From Clostridiaceae bacterium (GTDB lineage: Bacteria; Bacillota; Clostridia; Lachnospirales; Lachnospiraceae): a DNA stretch of 64,000 bases. The DNA is taken from NCBI GenBank assembly GCA_902363735.1, contig CABJBA010000001.1:496001-560000 (forward strand). Direction: 5' to 3'. The translations under genes and the position numbers were made by a program. The stretch's first letter is position 1. Each line of letters begins with the position of its first letter. Shown one piece after another: positions 45,525 through 54,943 of this stretch. A model generated the notes under the pieces. That model had not been told where the DNA came from, ran no database searches, and was given only the letters and a program-made list of their open reading frames with translations.

Positions 45525-45656
45525 TTAATCTTCTTTCTTAGGAGCAGTCAGCTTTAATAGAAGCTGTGAAATACCATAGAGCAAAAACATTACGATAAAA
45601 ATTCCGCCCATACCTAAGACCAGCAATTCCAATGCCTGCACCATAATCTCTGACAT
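45525..45656 (-). CDS. small OadG-like subunit of the Na+ pump decarboxylase (43 residues)
   Basis: The frame MSEIMVQALELLVLGMGGIF ... APKKED encodes one membrane helix with the ELLVLGMGGIF(I/V)VMFLL pattern typical of the N-terminal part of OadG/gamma subunits, then a short charged tail. It lies 66 nt after oadB in the same direction. GGAGG is 7 nt before the ATG. A second, longer OadG is encoded at 57804-58172, so this may be the partner that assembles with OadB in the membrane. Confidence 0.75.
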   Translation of the reverse strand: MSEIMVQALELLVLGMGGIFIVMFLLYGISQLLLKLTAPKKED

Positions 45657-45722
45657 TTTTTCCTCCATCCTGCCTCCAAGAGGCAATGTAAATTTATAGT
45701 TACAGAAATATCCCTTTTACAC

Positions 45723-46841
45723 TTACATAAAGAAGGAAAGCAACAATCCGCCTGCAACTACCGATGCGATCTGTCCTGATACATTGGCACCCGCTGCATG
45801 CATGAGAATAAAGTTTTGAGGATCTTCTGCTGTAGCCATCTTCTGGATTACGCGGCTGCTCATAGGGAATGCAGAAATTCCTGCTGCTCCGACCATAGGA
45901 TTAATCTTCTCCTTGCGGAATAAGTTAAGCAGTTTTGCAAACAGTACACCACCTGCCGTATCGAAAACAAAGCCCAAAAGACCAAAAGCAATGATCATCA
46001 ATGTTTTTAAATTCAGGAATTCATCTGCTGTCATCTTTACAGAAATAGTAAGTCCCAGCAGAATGCTGATAATATTTACCAATTCATTCTGAGCAGTTGC
46101 ACTTAAACGGTCCAGTACACCGCACTCACGAAGCAGATTACCGAACATTAAAAATCCGATCAAAGGCAGAGACATGGGCGCTGCAAAACCTGCAACAAAT
46201 GTGATTGCCAGAGGAAACAGAATCTTAGCTGTCTTGGAAACAGACTTAGGTTCGTATTTCATGTGAATCTGGCGCTCCTTTTTGGTTGTAAGTGCCTTAA
46301 TAACAGGTGGCTGAATGATCGGAACCAGAGACATATAAGAATATGCCGCCACAGTAATGGGGCCCAACAAATCTTTCGCCAACTGGCCGGCAACAAAGAT
46401 ACTGGTAGGTCCGTCTGCTGCTGCTATAATTCCTATGGAAGCAGCCTCAGGAAGAGCCAGATCTGTAAACATTACTACAATGAGAACGGTACCAAAAATA
46501 CCGAACTGGGCAGCTGCACCAAACAGCATCATAAAAGGATTCTGCAGAAGAGGTCCAAAGTCGATCATGGCTCCGATTCCGATGAAAATCAGAAGGGGAA
46601 ACAGCTCTGTATTAATACCCGCATCAAATAAAACATTGAAGGGGCCCTCTACTCCTGTGCTGGCCTGTGTAATAATACCGGACATAGGAAAGTTTACTAA
46701 AATTGTACCCAGTCCCATGGGAACGAGAAGAGTCGGTTCGTACTCTTTTTTAATACCAAGATACATTAAGGCGCAGCCGATCAGCATCATAACTGCCTGC
46801 TGCCATGTAAATGATAGTATGCCGTCTAATAAAATACTCAT
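45723..46841 (-). CDS. oadB: Na+-translocating decarboxylase beta subunit
   Basis: A 372-residue integral membrane protein (about 9-10 helices) of the OadB/MmdB/GcdB family, with MGLGTILVNFP, DFGPLLQNP and AAADGPTSIFVAGQL, containing the Asp/Ser residues that carry Na+ and the proton during decarboxylation of carboxybiotin. It would couple oxaloacetate decarboxylation by OadA/BCCP (55909-57782) to Na+ export. It is separated from citM by 207 nt with a 13-bp hairpin and is followed by a tiny OadG gene. GGAG precedes the ATG. Confidence 0.93.
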   Translation of the reverse strand: MSILLDGILSFTWQQAVMMLIGCALMYLGIKKEYEPTLLVPMGLGTILVNFPMSGIITQASTGVEGPFNVLFDAGINTELFPLLIFIGIGAMIDFGPLLQNPFMMLFGAAAQFGIFGTVLIVVMFTDLALPEAASIGIIAAADGPTSIFVAGQLAKDLLGPITVAAYSYMSLVPIIQPPVIKALTTKKERQIHMKYEPKSVSKTAKILFPLAITFVAGFAAPMSLPLIGFLMFGNLLRECGVLDRLSATAQNELVNIISILLGLTISVKMTADEFLNLKTLMIIAFGLLGFVFDTAGGVLFAKLLNLFRKEKINPMVGAAGISAFPMSSRVIQKMATAEDPQNFILMHAAGANVSGQIASVVAGGLLLSFFM

Positions 46842-46937
46842 ATGTTGTCTCCAATCTCAATCTGCCTAAGCTAATAGGTTAAATAAAAATGCTGTCTTTA
46901 AATCATTAAAGCAAGAAGCTTGTACCCGTTATACGGC

Positions 46938-46986
46938 TTATGAGAAGCTGTCTTTTACCCCGAAAGGTATACCCAGCTTCTCATAA
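46938..46986 (-). other. hairpin between citM and oadB
   Basis: TTATGAGAAGCTG (46938-46950) and CAGCTTCTCATAA (46974-46986) are perfect 13-nt complements. No T-run follows on the minus strand, so it is more likely a processing or stability element that adjusts citM versus oadB expression than a full terminator. Confidence 0.5.
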
Positions 46987-47048
46987 AAATTCTTATGTCA
47001 GCACTATCCGTAAAGGCACAGACTTTCATTTTATTACTATAACAGCAT

Positions 47049-48443
47049 TTAGATAAATAACGGACACGCTCCTGTTATTGCAGCAACAATAACAAAGATT
47101 ACAAAAATTCCGGTTGCCCATTTTGCAGATTCTTTCTGCCACTCACCCATTTCCAGACCTGTTAAGTTTAACAGCAGGTAAATGAATGCTACCAGAGGGC
47201 TGAGCAAATGGTATGCCTGACCAAGAAGGGAAGCAACTGCCATGTTCAGAGGTGTATAGCCAAATCCTTTTCCGGCTTCTGCAAATACAGGAAGAATTCC
47301 GTAATAATAAGCATCATTTGACAAGAAGAATGTACCAGGTGCAGAAATCACTGCAGTCACCAGCCCCCACCATCTTCCAAGTGAAGTAGGCAGTACATAT
47401 ATAATACTCTTTGCAAGAGCATCACTCATACCAGTTTTTCCAAATAATCCGGAAAACATTCCGGCAGCGATAACCAGGATAACAACCTGAAGTGCGTCGC
47501 CTGCATTGTCCTGAATACGGTTCTTCTGTTCTTTGATCTTCCTATAGTTTACCATAAGACCAATAACAAATGCAACCAGGAAAAGGAAATTTGAAGGAAC
47601 TTTATCCATAACCAGTATTGCTACAGTGCCGATTGTCAAAATTGCATTAAACCAAATGAGTTTTGGTCTCTTCAGCGCTTCTACTTCGGGATCAGACTGA
47701 GTAGCATTCTCAATATCACTCTGAGTGAAAGTCTGGATACCTACACGTTTTCTTTCTTTGAGTCCCAGATAAAAAGCTACACCCAGCATATAAATTACTG
47801 CCACAACCATACCAGGAGCAAGAGCAGCAAGAACCGGACCGCCTTCTACTTCCATAACTGCCATAGCTCGTGCTGTAGGGCCGCCCCATGGCAACAGGTT
47901 CATAATGGTGTTCATTAAAACAACCAAGGTTCCCAAATAAAGCATTTTTAAGTTCAGCTTTTTATAAATCGGGATAAAAGCCGTACAGCAGATCAACGTT
48001 GTTGTTGTTCCGTCTCCGTTTAAGGAAACTGCTGCTGCTACGATAGCCGTTCCAACCAGTACTTTCACTGGATCGCCGCCGGCGATTTTGATAACAGTGT
48101 TTACAACCGGGTCAAAAAGACCGGCGTTCAGCATGATGGAGAAGAAAAGGATGGCAAAAAGCAGCATAAATGCGGTTTTAGAACTGCTTACTAATCCGTC
48201 CTGTGACATCTTGCCCAGTGCAATGATCTGATCCAGAATAGATAATGATTCCGGTGCTACAACAACATCTTTTTTAGGATCTGATAAGTATGCTGCGATT
48301 GGTGTTCTCATTACTCCGGTAAAAACACCGACTAAAGAAAACACTAACGGCACACTGATCAATGCCGTAAACGGATGTAACTTTTTGGCCATGACTAATA
48401 CCAGGAACACAATAATCATCGACCATGCTAATAAAGTAATCAT
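47049..48443 (-). CDS. citM: CitMHS-family citrate:cation symporter
   Basis: A 464-residue transporter with about 12 membrane segments. Signature stretches include SLNGDGTTTTLICCTAF, MNLLPWGGPTARAM (conserved in CitMHS) and SNDAYYYGILPVFAE. The family imports citrate complexed with Mg2+ or Ca2+ together with H+. It is the first gene of the citM-oadB-oadG' unit and has one of the three conserved citrate-regulon promoters (48489-48542). GGGGGA precedes the ATG. Confidence 0.9.
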   Translation of the reverse strand: MITLLAWSMIIVFLVLVMAKKLHPFTALISVPLVFSLVGVFTGVMRTPIAAYLSDPKKDVVVAPESLSILDQIIALGKMSQDGLVSSSKTAFMLLFAILFFSIMLNAGLFDPVVNTVIKIAGGDPVKVLVGTAIVAAAVSLNGDGTTTTLICCTAFIPIYKKLNLKMLYLGTLVVLMNTIMNLLPWGGPTARAMAVMEVEGGPVLAALAPGMVVAVIYMLGVAFYLGLKERKRVGIQTFTQSDIENATQSDPEVEALKRPKLIWFNAILTIGTVAILVMDKVPSNFLFLVAFVIGLMVNYRKIKEQKNRIQDNAGDALQVVILVIAAGMFSGLFGKTGMSDALAKSIIYVLPTSLGRWWGLVTAVISAPGTFFLSNDAYYYGILPVFAEAGKGFGYTPLNMAVASLLGQAYHLLSPLVAFIYLLLNLTGLEMGEWQKESAKWATGIFVIFVIVAAITGACPLFI

Positions 48444-48488
48444 AAAAATGATCCCCCTCTTAATGAGATTTATTTTTTTAATAGCTTT

Positions 48489-48542
48489 ATCATACAGGCT
48501 TATTCTTAAAAACTAATAAAATAAAACTTAAAATTCTTTAAG
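48489..48542 (-). promoter_or_regulatory. citrate-regulon promoter 1 (citM)
   Basis: In the direction of transcription: CTTAA-N6-TTAAG-N17-TTAAG-N10-TATGAT. Half-sites are at 48538-48542, 48527-48531 and 48505-48509; the -10 is the complement of 48489-48494. No -35 consensus is present, as expected for an activator-dependent promoter. Identical spacings recur at 55276-55329 and 59682-59735. Confidence 0.75.
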
Positions 48543-48595
48543 GTTTCTAAAATATTTCTTTTCTATTCATATCCTTTTCATGTTTTTCTACTGTA

Positions 48596-50803
48596 TTATG
48601 CCCGTTCCAAGCAGTTTTTAACAACCTTTAAGATTGAGGTATCAGAAACCGGTTTATCGATATAGTCATCAATGATTTTTCTCCGCTTCGCTTCCACAAT
48701 CTCCTTAGTAACCCGGTCCGCCATAATGATGTAGACAATTTCCGGGTACTGCCCTCTTAAGGACATGCAGAAATCAGCACCGCTCTTTCCGGCAACATAC
48801 TGATCCGTGACAATGGCATCTGTATCCTGTTCCCTTAATATTCTCCTTGCTTCTTCAAAATCCATACAGGGCAGAAGAAGAACATTAAGTTTATTAAAAT
48901 TCCGCTCCAACAGCCTTAATATCTTTGGATTATCATCTACAATCATAATACGTAAGACACTTGCACTGTCTCCGCTTCCCAGTTTGTGCCTTTCTGGCTC
49001 ATTTTGCTCATTGACCGGCAGGAAAATATGAAAAACACTTCCTTTTCCAGGGTTGCTTTCTGCAAAAATATAGCCTTTGTGGGAATGAATGATCTGCTCC
49101 ACCAAAGAAAGACCAAGTCCTGTACCTTTTCCGCTTTTCTTTGTGGTAAAAAACGGGTCGAAAATCTGCTCCAGCACCTCCTCACTCATACCCTCCCCAT
49201 CATCCCGGATATCAATCTGAAGGTAGTACTTCCACTGTTCCGAAACAGAGGTGGCTTTATATTTTTTCAACTCCTCTGATTCTACCTTTTTTCCTTCTAT
49301 TATAATATTGCCTTCCCTGTGGCCCACTGCATGAATTGCATTGACACAAATATTTAAAATCACCTGGTTCATCTGGGTTTCATTTCCCAAAAAGCTTTCA
49401 TCGGAAAAAGAAATATGTTCCTCTATGCGGACGTTGGAGGGGCAAACGGAACTTACCATCTTTATGGCCCTGCGCAGCACCTTTGCAGCATTAATATCCT
49501 TAAATGCTGTCTCCATATTCTTCCTGCTAAGAGAAGAAATCTGCTGAATGATCTCCTTTGCCTTGGCAGAGGCCTCATAAATTTCCAGGGCGTTGTCATA
49601 ATCCTCTGATTGATCAGGAAGGTCACTCATCAAAAGCTGGGCATAGCCCATAATGGGGGTCAGAAGATTATTAAACTCATGAGCAATGCCGCCTGTCATG
49701 GTTCCCATAACCTGCAGTCTCTGCCGATGGGCAATGGTCTCTTCGCTCTGGCGCATTTCCTCTAAAATCTTATTCAGCTCCCATAAATAGGCGATTTCCT
49801 CGGTATCCTCTTTTTTCTGCATCCATAACTGTCTGATATAAAATACCATTCCCAGAACTACTGCTACAATTCCCAAAAACACCAGACCAAGCTTGAAAAA
49901 CCCAGTTGCAACCGGAATGTAAATATCATTGTAATCGATAACAGCACTGACCACCAGGAATCCGTCACCTATGATGGCAGGCGAATAAGCACTTATTTTT
50001 TTAACCTCAGGAACTTTTGGGTCCAGCCACCAGTAGGAATAATATTCCGCAACACCTGACTCTCCCTTATTCTGCTTATCGATCATCTCTTTCAGACTGG
50101 TCAGGTCTGTTCCCGGAAACATTTCCTGCCTTCCTGAAATCACGTCAATTCCCCACTGAATTTCCTGGGGATGAACCAATATAATGCCTTCCGAGTCCTT
50201 TATGATAATATAGCCATTGGTACCCAGACGGATACGGGAAACCAGGGACTGATAATAATTCCGTTCATTGATTACCACAGAAATGAACTGATCATCATGT
50301 ATTGCTTTTTTCAGAATAAGGTACATCTCTCCATTTTCCAGTTTGCACTGCCGAAAACTGGTCTGAGAGTCGATCTCTGTAATAGAGTAAGTGTTCGTCA
50401 CTCCATAACCATTGATACTTTTTAAAAGTTTTCCGTCTTTGTCTTCTAAAATGACATCAAAAACAAATCGGTTATGGTATCTGACGTATTCCTCAAAAAC
50501 CTTCCAGTCCCTTTGTCCTGTTTTTTTGAAATATTCTTCCTCTGTTGCATAAAGAGAATTTAAATCCGCCTGATACCCTTCAATGAATGCCTTTAAATTT
50601 TCCCCCATGCTCTGGGTCGTCAAAACCATTTGTTTTTTTTGATTGTCAATAATCGCTTCTTTATACTCTTCCCATGTGCTGAATACCAGATAAATAAAAA
50701 CAATCAGCATGGTTGCTGCGATTCCAGATAGAAACACCACCGTATACTTTTTTCCGTATTTCCTTTCGTCCATAAATCTTGCCCCTTGTTTGTCTTTCCT
50801 CAT
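48596..50803 (-). CDS. hybrid sensor histidine kinase with extracytoplasmic Cache sensor
   Basis: A 735-residue kinase. A first membrane helix (VVFLSGIAATMLIVFIYLVF), a large extracytoplasmic double-Cache-like sensor (about 45-315, with LVSRIRLGTNGYIIIKDSEG), a second membrane helix (KLGLVFLGIVAVVLGMVFYI), dimerisation domain with MTGGIAHEFNNLLTP (phospho-acceptor His), ATPase domain (NICVNAIHA, DDGEGM, GKGTGLGLSL) and a C-terminal receiver (RIMIVDDNP, Asp in IVTDQYVAG, Lys in IDKP). It likely senses citrate or a related acid and feeds the divergent OmpR-type regulator. Start kept at 50803 (GAGGAAG upstream); 50773 is possible. Confidence 0.88.
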   Translation of the reverse strand: MRKDKQGARFMDERKYGKKYTVVFLSGIAATMLIVFIYLVFSTWEEYKEAIIDNQKKQMVLTTQSMGENLKAFIEGYQADLNSLYATEEEYFKKTGQRDWKVFEEYVRYHNRFVFDVILEDKDGKLLKSINGYGVTNTYSITEIDSQTSFRQCKLENGEMYLILKKAIHDDQFISVVINERNYYQSLVSRIRLGTNGYIIIKDSEGIILVHPQEIQWGIDVISGRQEMFPGTDLTSLKEMIDKQNKGESGVAEYYSYWWLDPKVPEVKKISAYSPAIIGDGFLVVSAVIDYNDIYIPVATGFFKLGLVFLGIVAVVLGMVFYIRQLWMQKKEDTEEIAYLWELNKILEEMRQSEETIAHRQRLQVMGTMTGGIAHEFNNLLTPIMGYAQLLMSDLPDQSEDYDNALEIYEASAKAKEIIQQISSLSRKNMETAFKDINAAKVLRRAIKMVSSVCPSNVRIEEHISFSDESFLGNETQMNQVILNICVNAIHAVGHREGNIIIEGKKVESEELKKYKATSVSEQWKYYLQIDIRDDGEGMSEEVLEQIFDPFFTTKKSGKGTGLGLSLVEQIIHSHKGYIFAESNPGKGSVFHIFLPVNEQNEPERHKLGSGDSASVLRIMIVDDNPKILRLLERNFNKLNVLLLPCMDFEEARRILREQDTDAIVTDQYVAGKSGADFCMSLRGQYPEIVYIIMADRVTKEIVEAKRRKIIDDYIDKPVSDTSILKVVKNCLERA

Positions 50804-50831
50804 TGACTTGTCTTCCTCTTAATATTATAAT
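50803..50831 (+). promoter_or_regulatory. divergent promoter region of the citrate two-component system
   Basis: On the plus strand TTGACT (50803-50808), 17-bp spacer, TATAAT (50826-50831) drives the response regulator. The same ATTATAAT serves as -10 for the kinase on the minus strand, so the two promoters overlap and would compete for polymerase. Confidence 0.65.
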
Positions 50832-50885
50832 AATATCAACGCTGTTTCAACAAGATTCTGCTGAAATATTCATTTGGAGGATGCT

Positions 50886-51572
50886 ATGCCTGATAAAATA
50901 CTGATCGTAGACGATGATCCTGCAGTGTGTAAGTTACTGGAGAAGGTCATGCACAGCAATGATTTGGAAACTACTGTGGCAGACAGCGGCCTTGCCGCAC
51001 TGAACCAATTGAAAAATCACTCCTATGACCTGATTCTTATGGATGTCATGTTAGGTGATATGGAAGGCTTTGAGGTCATCAAAAGGCTGCGGAGCCAGGG
51101 CATCCAAACTCCGGTCATGATTGTAAGCGGGAGAAACGAGGATTACGATTCTCTTTACGGACTTTCCCTGGGAGCTGATGACTACATCACAAAGCCCTTC
51201 CGCCCTTTAGTTCTGGGAGCCAAGGTAAAAGCCCTGATCCGGCGCAACAAGAATCAGATCTTAAACAGTTCAGACACACTGGAATCCGGCCCCTTTACCT
51301 TCAGCGTTTCCTCCATGAGATTTTATAAAAATGGAGATGAAATCGTCCTTTCCTCTAAGGAAAGCAGTCTGATGCTTCTATTTATAAGACATCCGAATCA
51401 GGTATTTACAAAAGACATGATCTATGAACATGTCTGGGGGGACAACATTGCCGTAGACGATAACGCCATCATGGTGTACATAAACCGCCTGCGCGGGAAA
51501 ATAGAAGAAGACCGGCAAAAGCCGGCCCATATCGTAACGGTCAGGGGCTTGGGATATCGATTTATCCCTTAG
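50886..51572 (+). CDS. OmpR/PhoB-family response regulator of the citrate regulon
   Basis: A 228-residue regulator: receiver (LIVDDDP, phospho-acceptor Asp in LILMDVMLG, Lys in ITKPF) and winged-helix domain (SSKESSLMLLFIRHPNQVF ... TVRGLGYRFIP). Start 50886 is chosen because GGAGG at 50875-50879 lies 6 nt before it; the TTG at 50874 overlaps the ribosome site. It sits in the middle of the citrate genes, divergent from the hybrid kinase, and is the natural candidate for binding the CTTAA-type promoters. Classical citrate regulators (CitB/DpiA) are of a different family. Confidence 0.88.
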   Translation: MPDKILIVDDDPAVCKLLEKVMHSNDLETTVADSGLAALNQLKNHSYDLILMDVMLGDMEGFEVIKRLRSQGIQTPVMIVSGRNEDYDSLYGLSLGADDYITKPFRPLVLGAKVKALIRRNKNQILNSSDTLESGPFTFSVSSMRFYKNGDEIVLSSKESSLMLLFIRHPNQVFTKDMIYEHVWGDNIAVDDNAIMVYINRLRGKIEEDRQKPAHIVTVRGLGYRFIP

Positions 51573-51588
51573 GCCTCTGGCCTTTTTT
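51571..51588 (+). terminator. terminator of the response regulator gene
   Basis: AGGCC-TCT-GGCCT plus six T overlaps the stop codon region at 51572 and is 1 nt before the end of the convergent citG gene. Confidence 0.7.
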
Positions 51589-52479
51589 CTATTCATAATT
51601 ACGGATAAGCTGTTCCATAAATATAGTTACAGCCAGAAGATCTGCACATCCTCCGGCACTGATATTTCTCTTAATGAATTCGCCATCCATACGTTTTAAA
51701 ACTTCTATGCTGCTATCAACATAAACACCAGTGGTTTTTAAAAATTCTCCTGCCATTGCCTTGATCTCAGAAAGAACCTGGGGATTATGCCTTGCAAGGA
51801 TGTTGGAATCATCCACCTGGCTCATGAGAAAAAAAAGAGCTTCCAGTTTGATCCGATTCCAGTCCTTTCCCTCATTAAGTCTTTTCCTCAGAACAGGAAG
51901 AGAGATGTTACGAACCGATTCATAGCCCCTGATGGCTTCTCCCCTGGCACCCAGGGTTCCGTATTTCTCCAGATTCTTCTCACCATGGCTGCTAAATTCC
52001 TTCATGCTTTCCACTTCTTTGATCAGGGTTTCCCTCACCATGGATTGTTCCAGTTCCAGCAGGGTTTCAAGAGTCAGTCTCTTGCCATTGCTGATACAAG
52101 CCCCTGCAGCTGCGCCAAGAATACCCATATGAAAAATCATTCCCTTATGGGTATTGACTCCTTCCGTGGCCTCATACATTGCTTTTTCAGCTGAAATTCC
52201 GATTCTTCGGATTTGTTTAAAAAGCTGTCCTGGCTCACCGGAAAAAGCCAGTCCTTCCAAAGCCATAGATGCAAAATATGGTTTTAAAGCCGCTGCACTC
52301 TTTTCGAAGGTAGAAACATCCATATCTTTATGGGCTCCTGTGGAATACAAATCCACAAGGCCTGGCTTGGGGGAGGCATATACCTCCTCCAGCAAAGCCT
52401 CATAAGCCATATTTCCAATCCGGACAGCTGTTTCTTCCATCTCCGTCTCCGGATTCGGCTTTAAATGGCTCATCATCAT
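51589..52479 (-). CDS. citG: triphosphoribosyl-dephospho-CoA synthase
   Basis: A 296-residue enzyme that makes the precursor of the citrate lyase prosthetic group from ATP and dephospho-CoA. It shows VYASPKPGLVDLYSTGAHKDMD, GVNTHKGMIFHMG and the late SAGGCADLLAVTIF typical of CitG/MdcB. The start follows the citF stop directly (TAA-ATG). Last gene of citD-citE-citF-citG at locus 2; CitX, which attaches the group, is encoded upstream at 55342-55875. Confidence 0.92.
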   Translation of the reverse strand: MMMSHLKPNPETEMEETAVRIGNMAYEALLEEVYASPKPGLVDLYSTGAHKDMDVSTFEKSAAALKPYFASMALEGLAFSGEPGQLFKQIRRIGISAEKAMYEATEGVNTHKGMIFHMGILGAAAGACISNGKRLTLETLLELEQSMVRETLIKEVESMKEFSSHGEKNLEKYGTLGARGEAIRGYESVRNISLPVLRKRLNEGKDWNRIKLEALFFLMSQVDDSNILARHNPQVLSEIKAMAGEFLKTTGVYVDSSIEVLKRMDGEFIKRNISAGGCADLLAVTIFMEQLIRNYE

Positions 52480-54042
52480 TTATTCCTCTGCAAACTGAAA
52501 TGACTTTATCTTACGTACCACGTCCACGATGGTTCCATCACGGCCTTCAATGATACCTACAATCTTATCTTCAAACTGCACCGGCTCAGGCTCTCCAACG
52601 ATGGAGTATGCAATATCTCTCAGCTCTTCAATAGTCTTAAAAGGCAGGTCCATATTCTTTGCGTATTCCATCAGATCCTGTCTTCTGGGGTTGATTGCAA
52701 CACCGTAATCAGTAATAACCACGTCAATACTTTCGCCTGGGGTAGTAACTGTCGTTACATTGGAACACACAGCCGGAATTCTTCCCTGGGTAAGAGGGGT
52801 AATAACAATTGTGCACTTAGCTCCTGCCGCAGTATCCGGATGTCCGCCCTGAGCACCTGTAACCATGCCGTCAGATCCTACCACCACGTTGCAGTTATAG
52901 TTCACGTCTACTTCCAGTGCTGCCAGAATTACGAAATCAAGCTTGTTAACAACGGCACCCTTGTTGAAAGGATTAGCATATTCACTGGCAGTGATTGGAA
53001 AATGTTTCGGGTTACTTACAGACTTTACTGCATCTAAGTCAAAGTCCTGAGTGTCCAAAAGTGCATCTACCTGTCCATTTGCCAGTAAGTCACACATAGG
53101 CTTTGTCAAGCCTCCCACACCAAATCCCATGCGTACATTTCTCTCTTCCATGATCTTTCCAAGAGAAATGGTAGAAGCGATGGAAGCTCCGCCTACACCT
53201 GTCTGATAAGAGAAACCATCCTTAAAATATGGAGTATTCACTACAAACTGGGTACAGTAATCTGCCATCATAAGCTTGCGTAAATCTGTAGTAGGCTTGG
53301 CCGCTCCTGTTGCAATCTTTGCCGGGTTTCCGATCTCATCAACTACCACCACATAATCCACCTTAGTCATGGAAATCTGAGCTGGGTAGTTGGGAAATGG
53401 AACAAGATAATCGGTAATTGCAACTACCTTGTCAGCATATTCTGAATCCACTACTGCGTAGGAAAGCACTCCGCAATTTGATTTTCCGCCTACACCGCGG
53501 CAGTTACCGTAGTCGTCACAGGTAGGAGCACCGATAAATGCAATGTCAATTTTCACTTCTCCTGATTCAATGGCACGAACCCTGCCGCCATGGGAACGCA
53601 TAATGGCAAGCTTTTGTAATTTACCTTCTGAAATAGCTTTTCCGATTTTCCCTCTCACGCCTGAGGACTGGATTCCGGTAATTGTTCCGTCTTCAATATA
53701 ATCCCAAAGCTTGTCATGGGCCTTTCCAAGAGAACTGGCACAAACGGTAATATCCTTGATTCCCATGTCGTGAACCGCTTCCATGACTAAATTAACCACA
53801 TAATCACCCTCACGGAAGTGGTGATGAAAGCCCAGAACCATACCATCTTTGATTCCGCATTTCACCAGACTGTCATGAATACTGTCCACCAGCTTGCTTC
53901 CGTTTGAATTGGCTACAGCCTTTGTTACGGGGCTGCCTTTTTTATATTCAAATCCATCAAAATGATGAACTCCCATAAAAGGTTGTTTTCCTGTTTCCTT
54001 TAAGATCTCTTCCGGAATATCTCTCCCTACTGCATTAATCAT
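52480..54042 (-). CDS. citF: citrate lyase alpha subunit, locus 2
   Basis: A 520-residue alpha subunit with the same blocks as the copy at 31484-33031 (FHHHFREGDYV, IMRSHGGRVRAIESGEV, GVGGASIA, TTPGESIDVVITDYGVAIN), clearly a divergent paralogue rather than a recent duplicate. Start 54042 is chosen for AAAGGAG about 11 nt upstream and because the 25 extra N-terminal residues from 54117 overlap citE and do not fit the family. Confidence 0.93.
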   Translation of the reverse strand: MINAVGRDIPEEILKETGKQPFMGVHHFDGFEYKKGSPVTKAVANSNGSKLVDSIHDSLVKCGIKDGMVLGFHHHFREGDYVVNLVMEAVHDMGIKDITVCASSLGKAHDKLWDYIEDGTITGIQSSGVRGKIGKAISEGKLQKLAIMRSHGGRVRAIESGEVKIDIAFIGAPTCDDYGNCRGVGGKSNCGVLSYAVVDSEYADKVVAITDYLVPFPNYPAQISMTKVDYVVVVDEIGNPAKIATGAAKPTTDLRKLMMADYCTQFVVNTPYFKDGFSYQTGVGGASIASTISLGKIMEERNVRMGFGVGGLTKPMCDLLANGQVDALLDTQDFDLDAVKSVSNPKHFPITASEYANPFNKGAVVNKLDFVILAALEVDVNYNCNVVVGSDGMVTGAQGGHPDTAAGAKCTIVITPLTQGRIPAVCSNVTTVTTPGESIDVVITDYGVAINPRRQDLMEYAKNMDLPFKTIEELRDIAYSIVGEPEPVQFEDKIVGIIEGRDGTIVDVVRKIKSFQFAEE

Positions 54043-54043
54043 A

Positions 54044-54943
54044 TCACAAATCTCCTTTATATACGCCGGAGGCCTTAGCCAGGTCAATGGTTCTCTTAGC
54101 CCCGTCATAGAATGCAATGTCGATCATCTTCCCATCTACGGTAAATACACCGATTCCCTGTGTTTTTTTCTCATCGATTTCCCTTACCACCTTTTCTGCG
54201 AAAGTAATATCTTTCTGGGTTGGTGTGAAAATATCGTGAACAACAGGAATCTGCCGGGGATTTACAATGGACTTCCCATCAAAGCCCATTAAGTGAATGG
54301 TCTCCACTTCCTTCCGGAAGCCTTCCATGTTATCAAGATCTGTAAAGACCGTATCAAAACACTGAACTCCTGCAGCTCTGGCTGCAATGATCATATTTTG
54401 TCTGGCTCCCATTAACTCAACTCCGGTACCCGTAATATAAGTCTGAAGGTCTTTGGTATAATCTCCTCCGGAAAGAGCGATTCCAAACAGGCGCTGGGAA
54501 GATTCACAGATTTCCAGAACATTCATTACTCCTCTTGCAGATTCAATGGCTGCCATCAGCAGAGTTCTTCCCTCAGGAATATTAAAGTCAGCTTCCGCCG
54601 CCTTGATTTCCTGTTCCACTGCAACAATATCGGCAGCGCTTTCTGTCTTCGGAAGACGAATGGAATCACATCCGCCTGCCACTGCACAGCGGACGTCCTC
54701 TTTCCAGTAAGAAGTGTCCAGTCCGTTAATACGGACTACCCGTTCGCATCCTCTATAATCAATCTCCTGAAGAGCATGATACAGGGAAAACCTGGCAACG
54801 TCCTTCTGGTTTTCTGCAACTGCATCTTCTAAGTCCAGCATAATGGAATCAGGTCTGTAGATGTATGGATCTTTAATAAGACCAGGTTTCTGGGCATTTA
54901 AAAACATCATCGTTCTTCTGAGCCGTTTCTTATTCGGATTCAT
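54044..54943 (-). CDS. citE: citrate lyase beta subunit, locus 2
   Basis: A 299-residue citryl-ACP lyase (RRTMMFLNAQKPG, LDLEDAVAENQKD, RLPKTESAADI, ALSGGDYTKD). ATGA overlap with citD fixes the start at 54943. Paralogue of 33028-33921. Confidence 0.93.
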   Translation of the reverse strand: MNPNKKRLRRTMMFLNAQKPGLIKDPYIYRPDSIMLDLEDAVAENQKDVARFSLYHALQEIDYRGCERVVRINGLDTSYWKEDVRCAVAGGCDSIRLPKTESAADIVAVEQEIKAAEADFNIPEGRTLLMAAIESARGVMNVLEICESSQRLFGIALSGGDYTKDLQTYITGTGVELMGARQNMIIAARAAGVQCFDTVFTDLDNMEGFRKEVETIHLMGFDGKSIVNPRQIPVVHDIFTPTQKDITFAEKVVREIDEKKTQGIGVFTVDGKMIDIAFYDGAKRTIDLAKASGVYKGDL

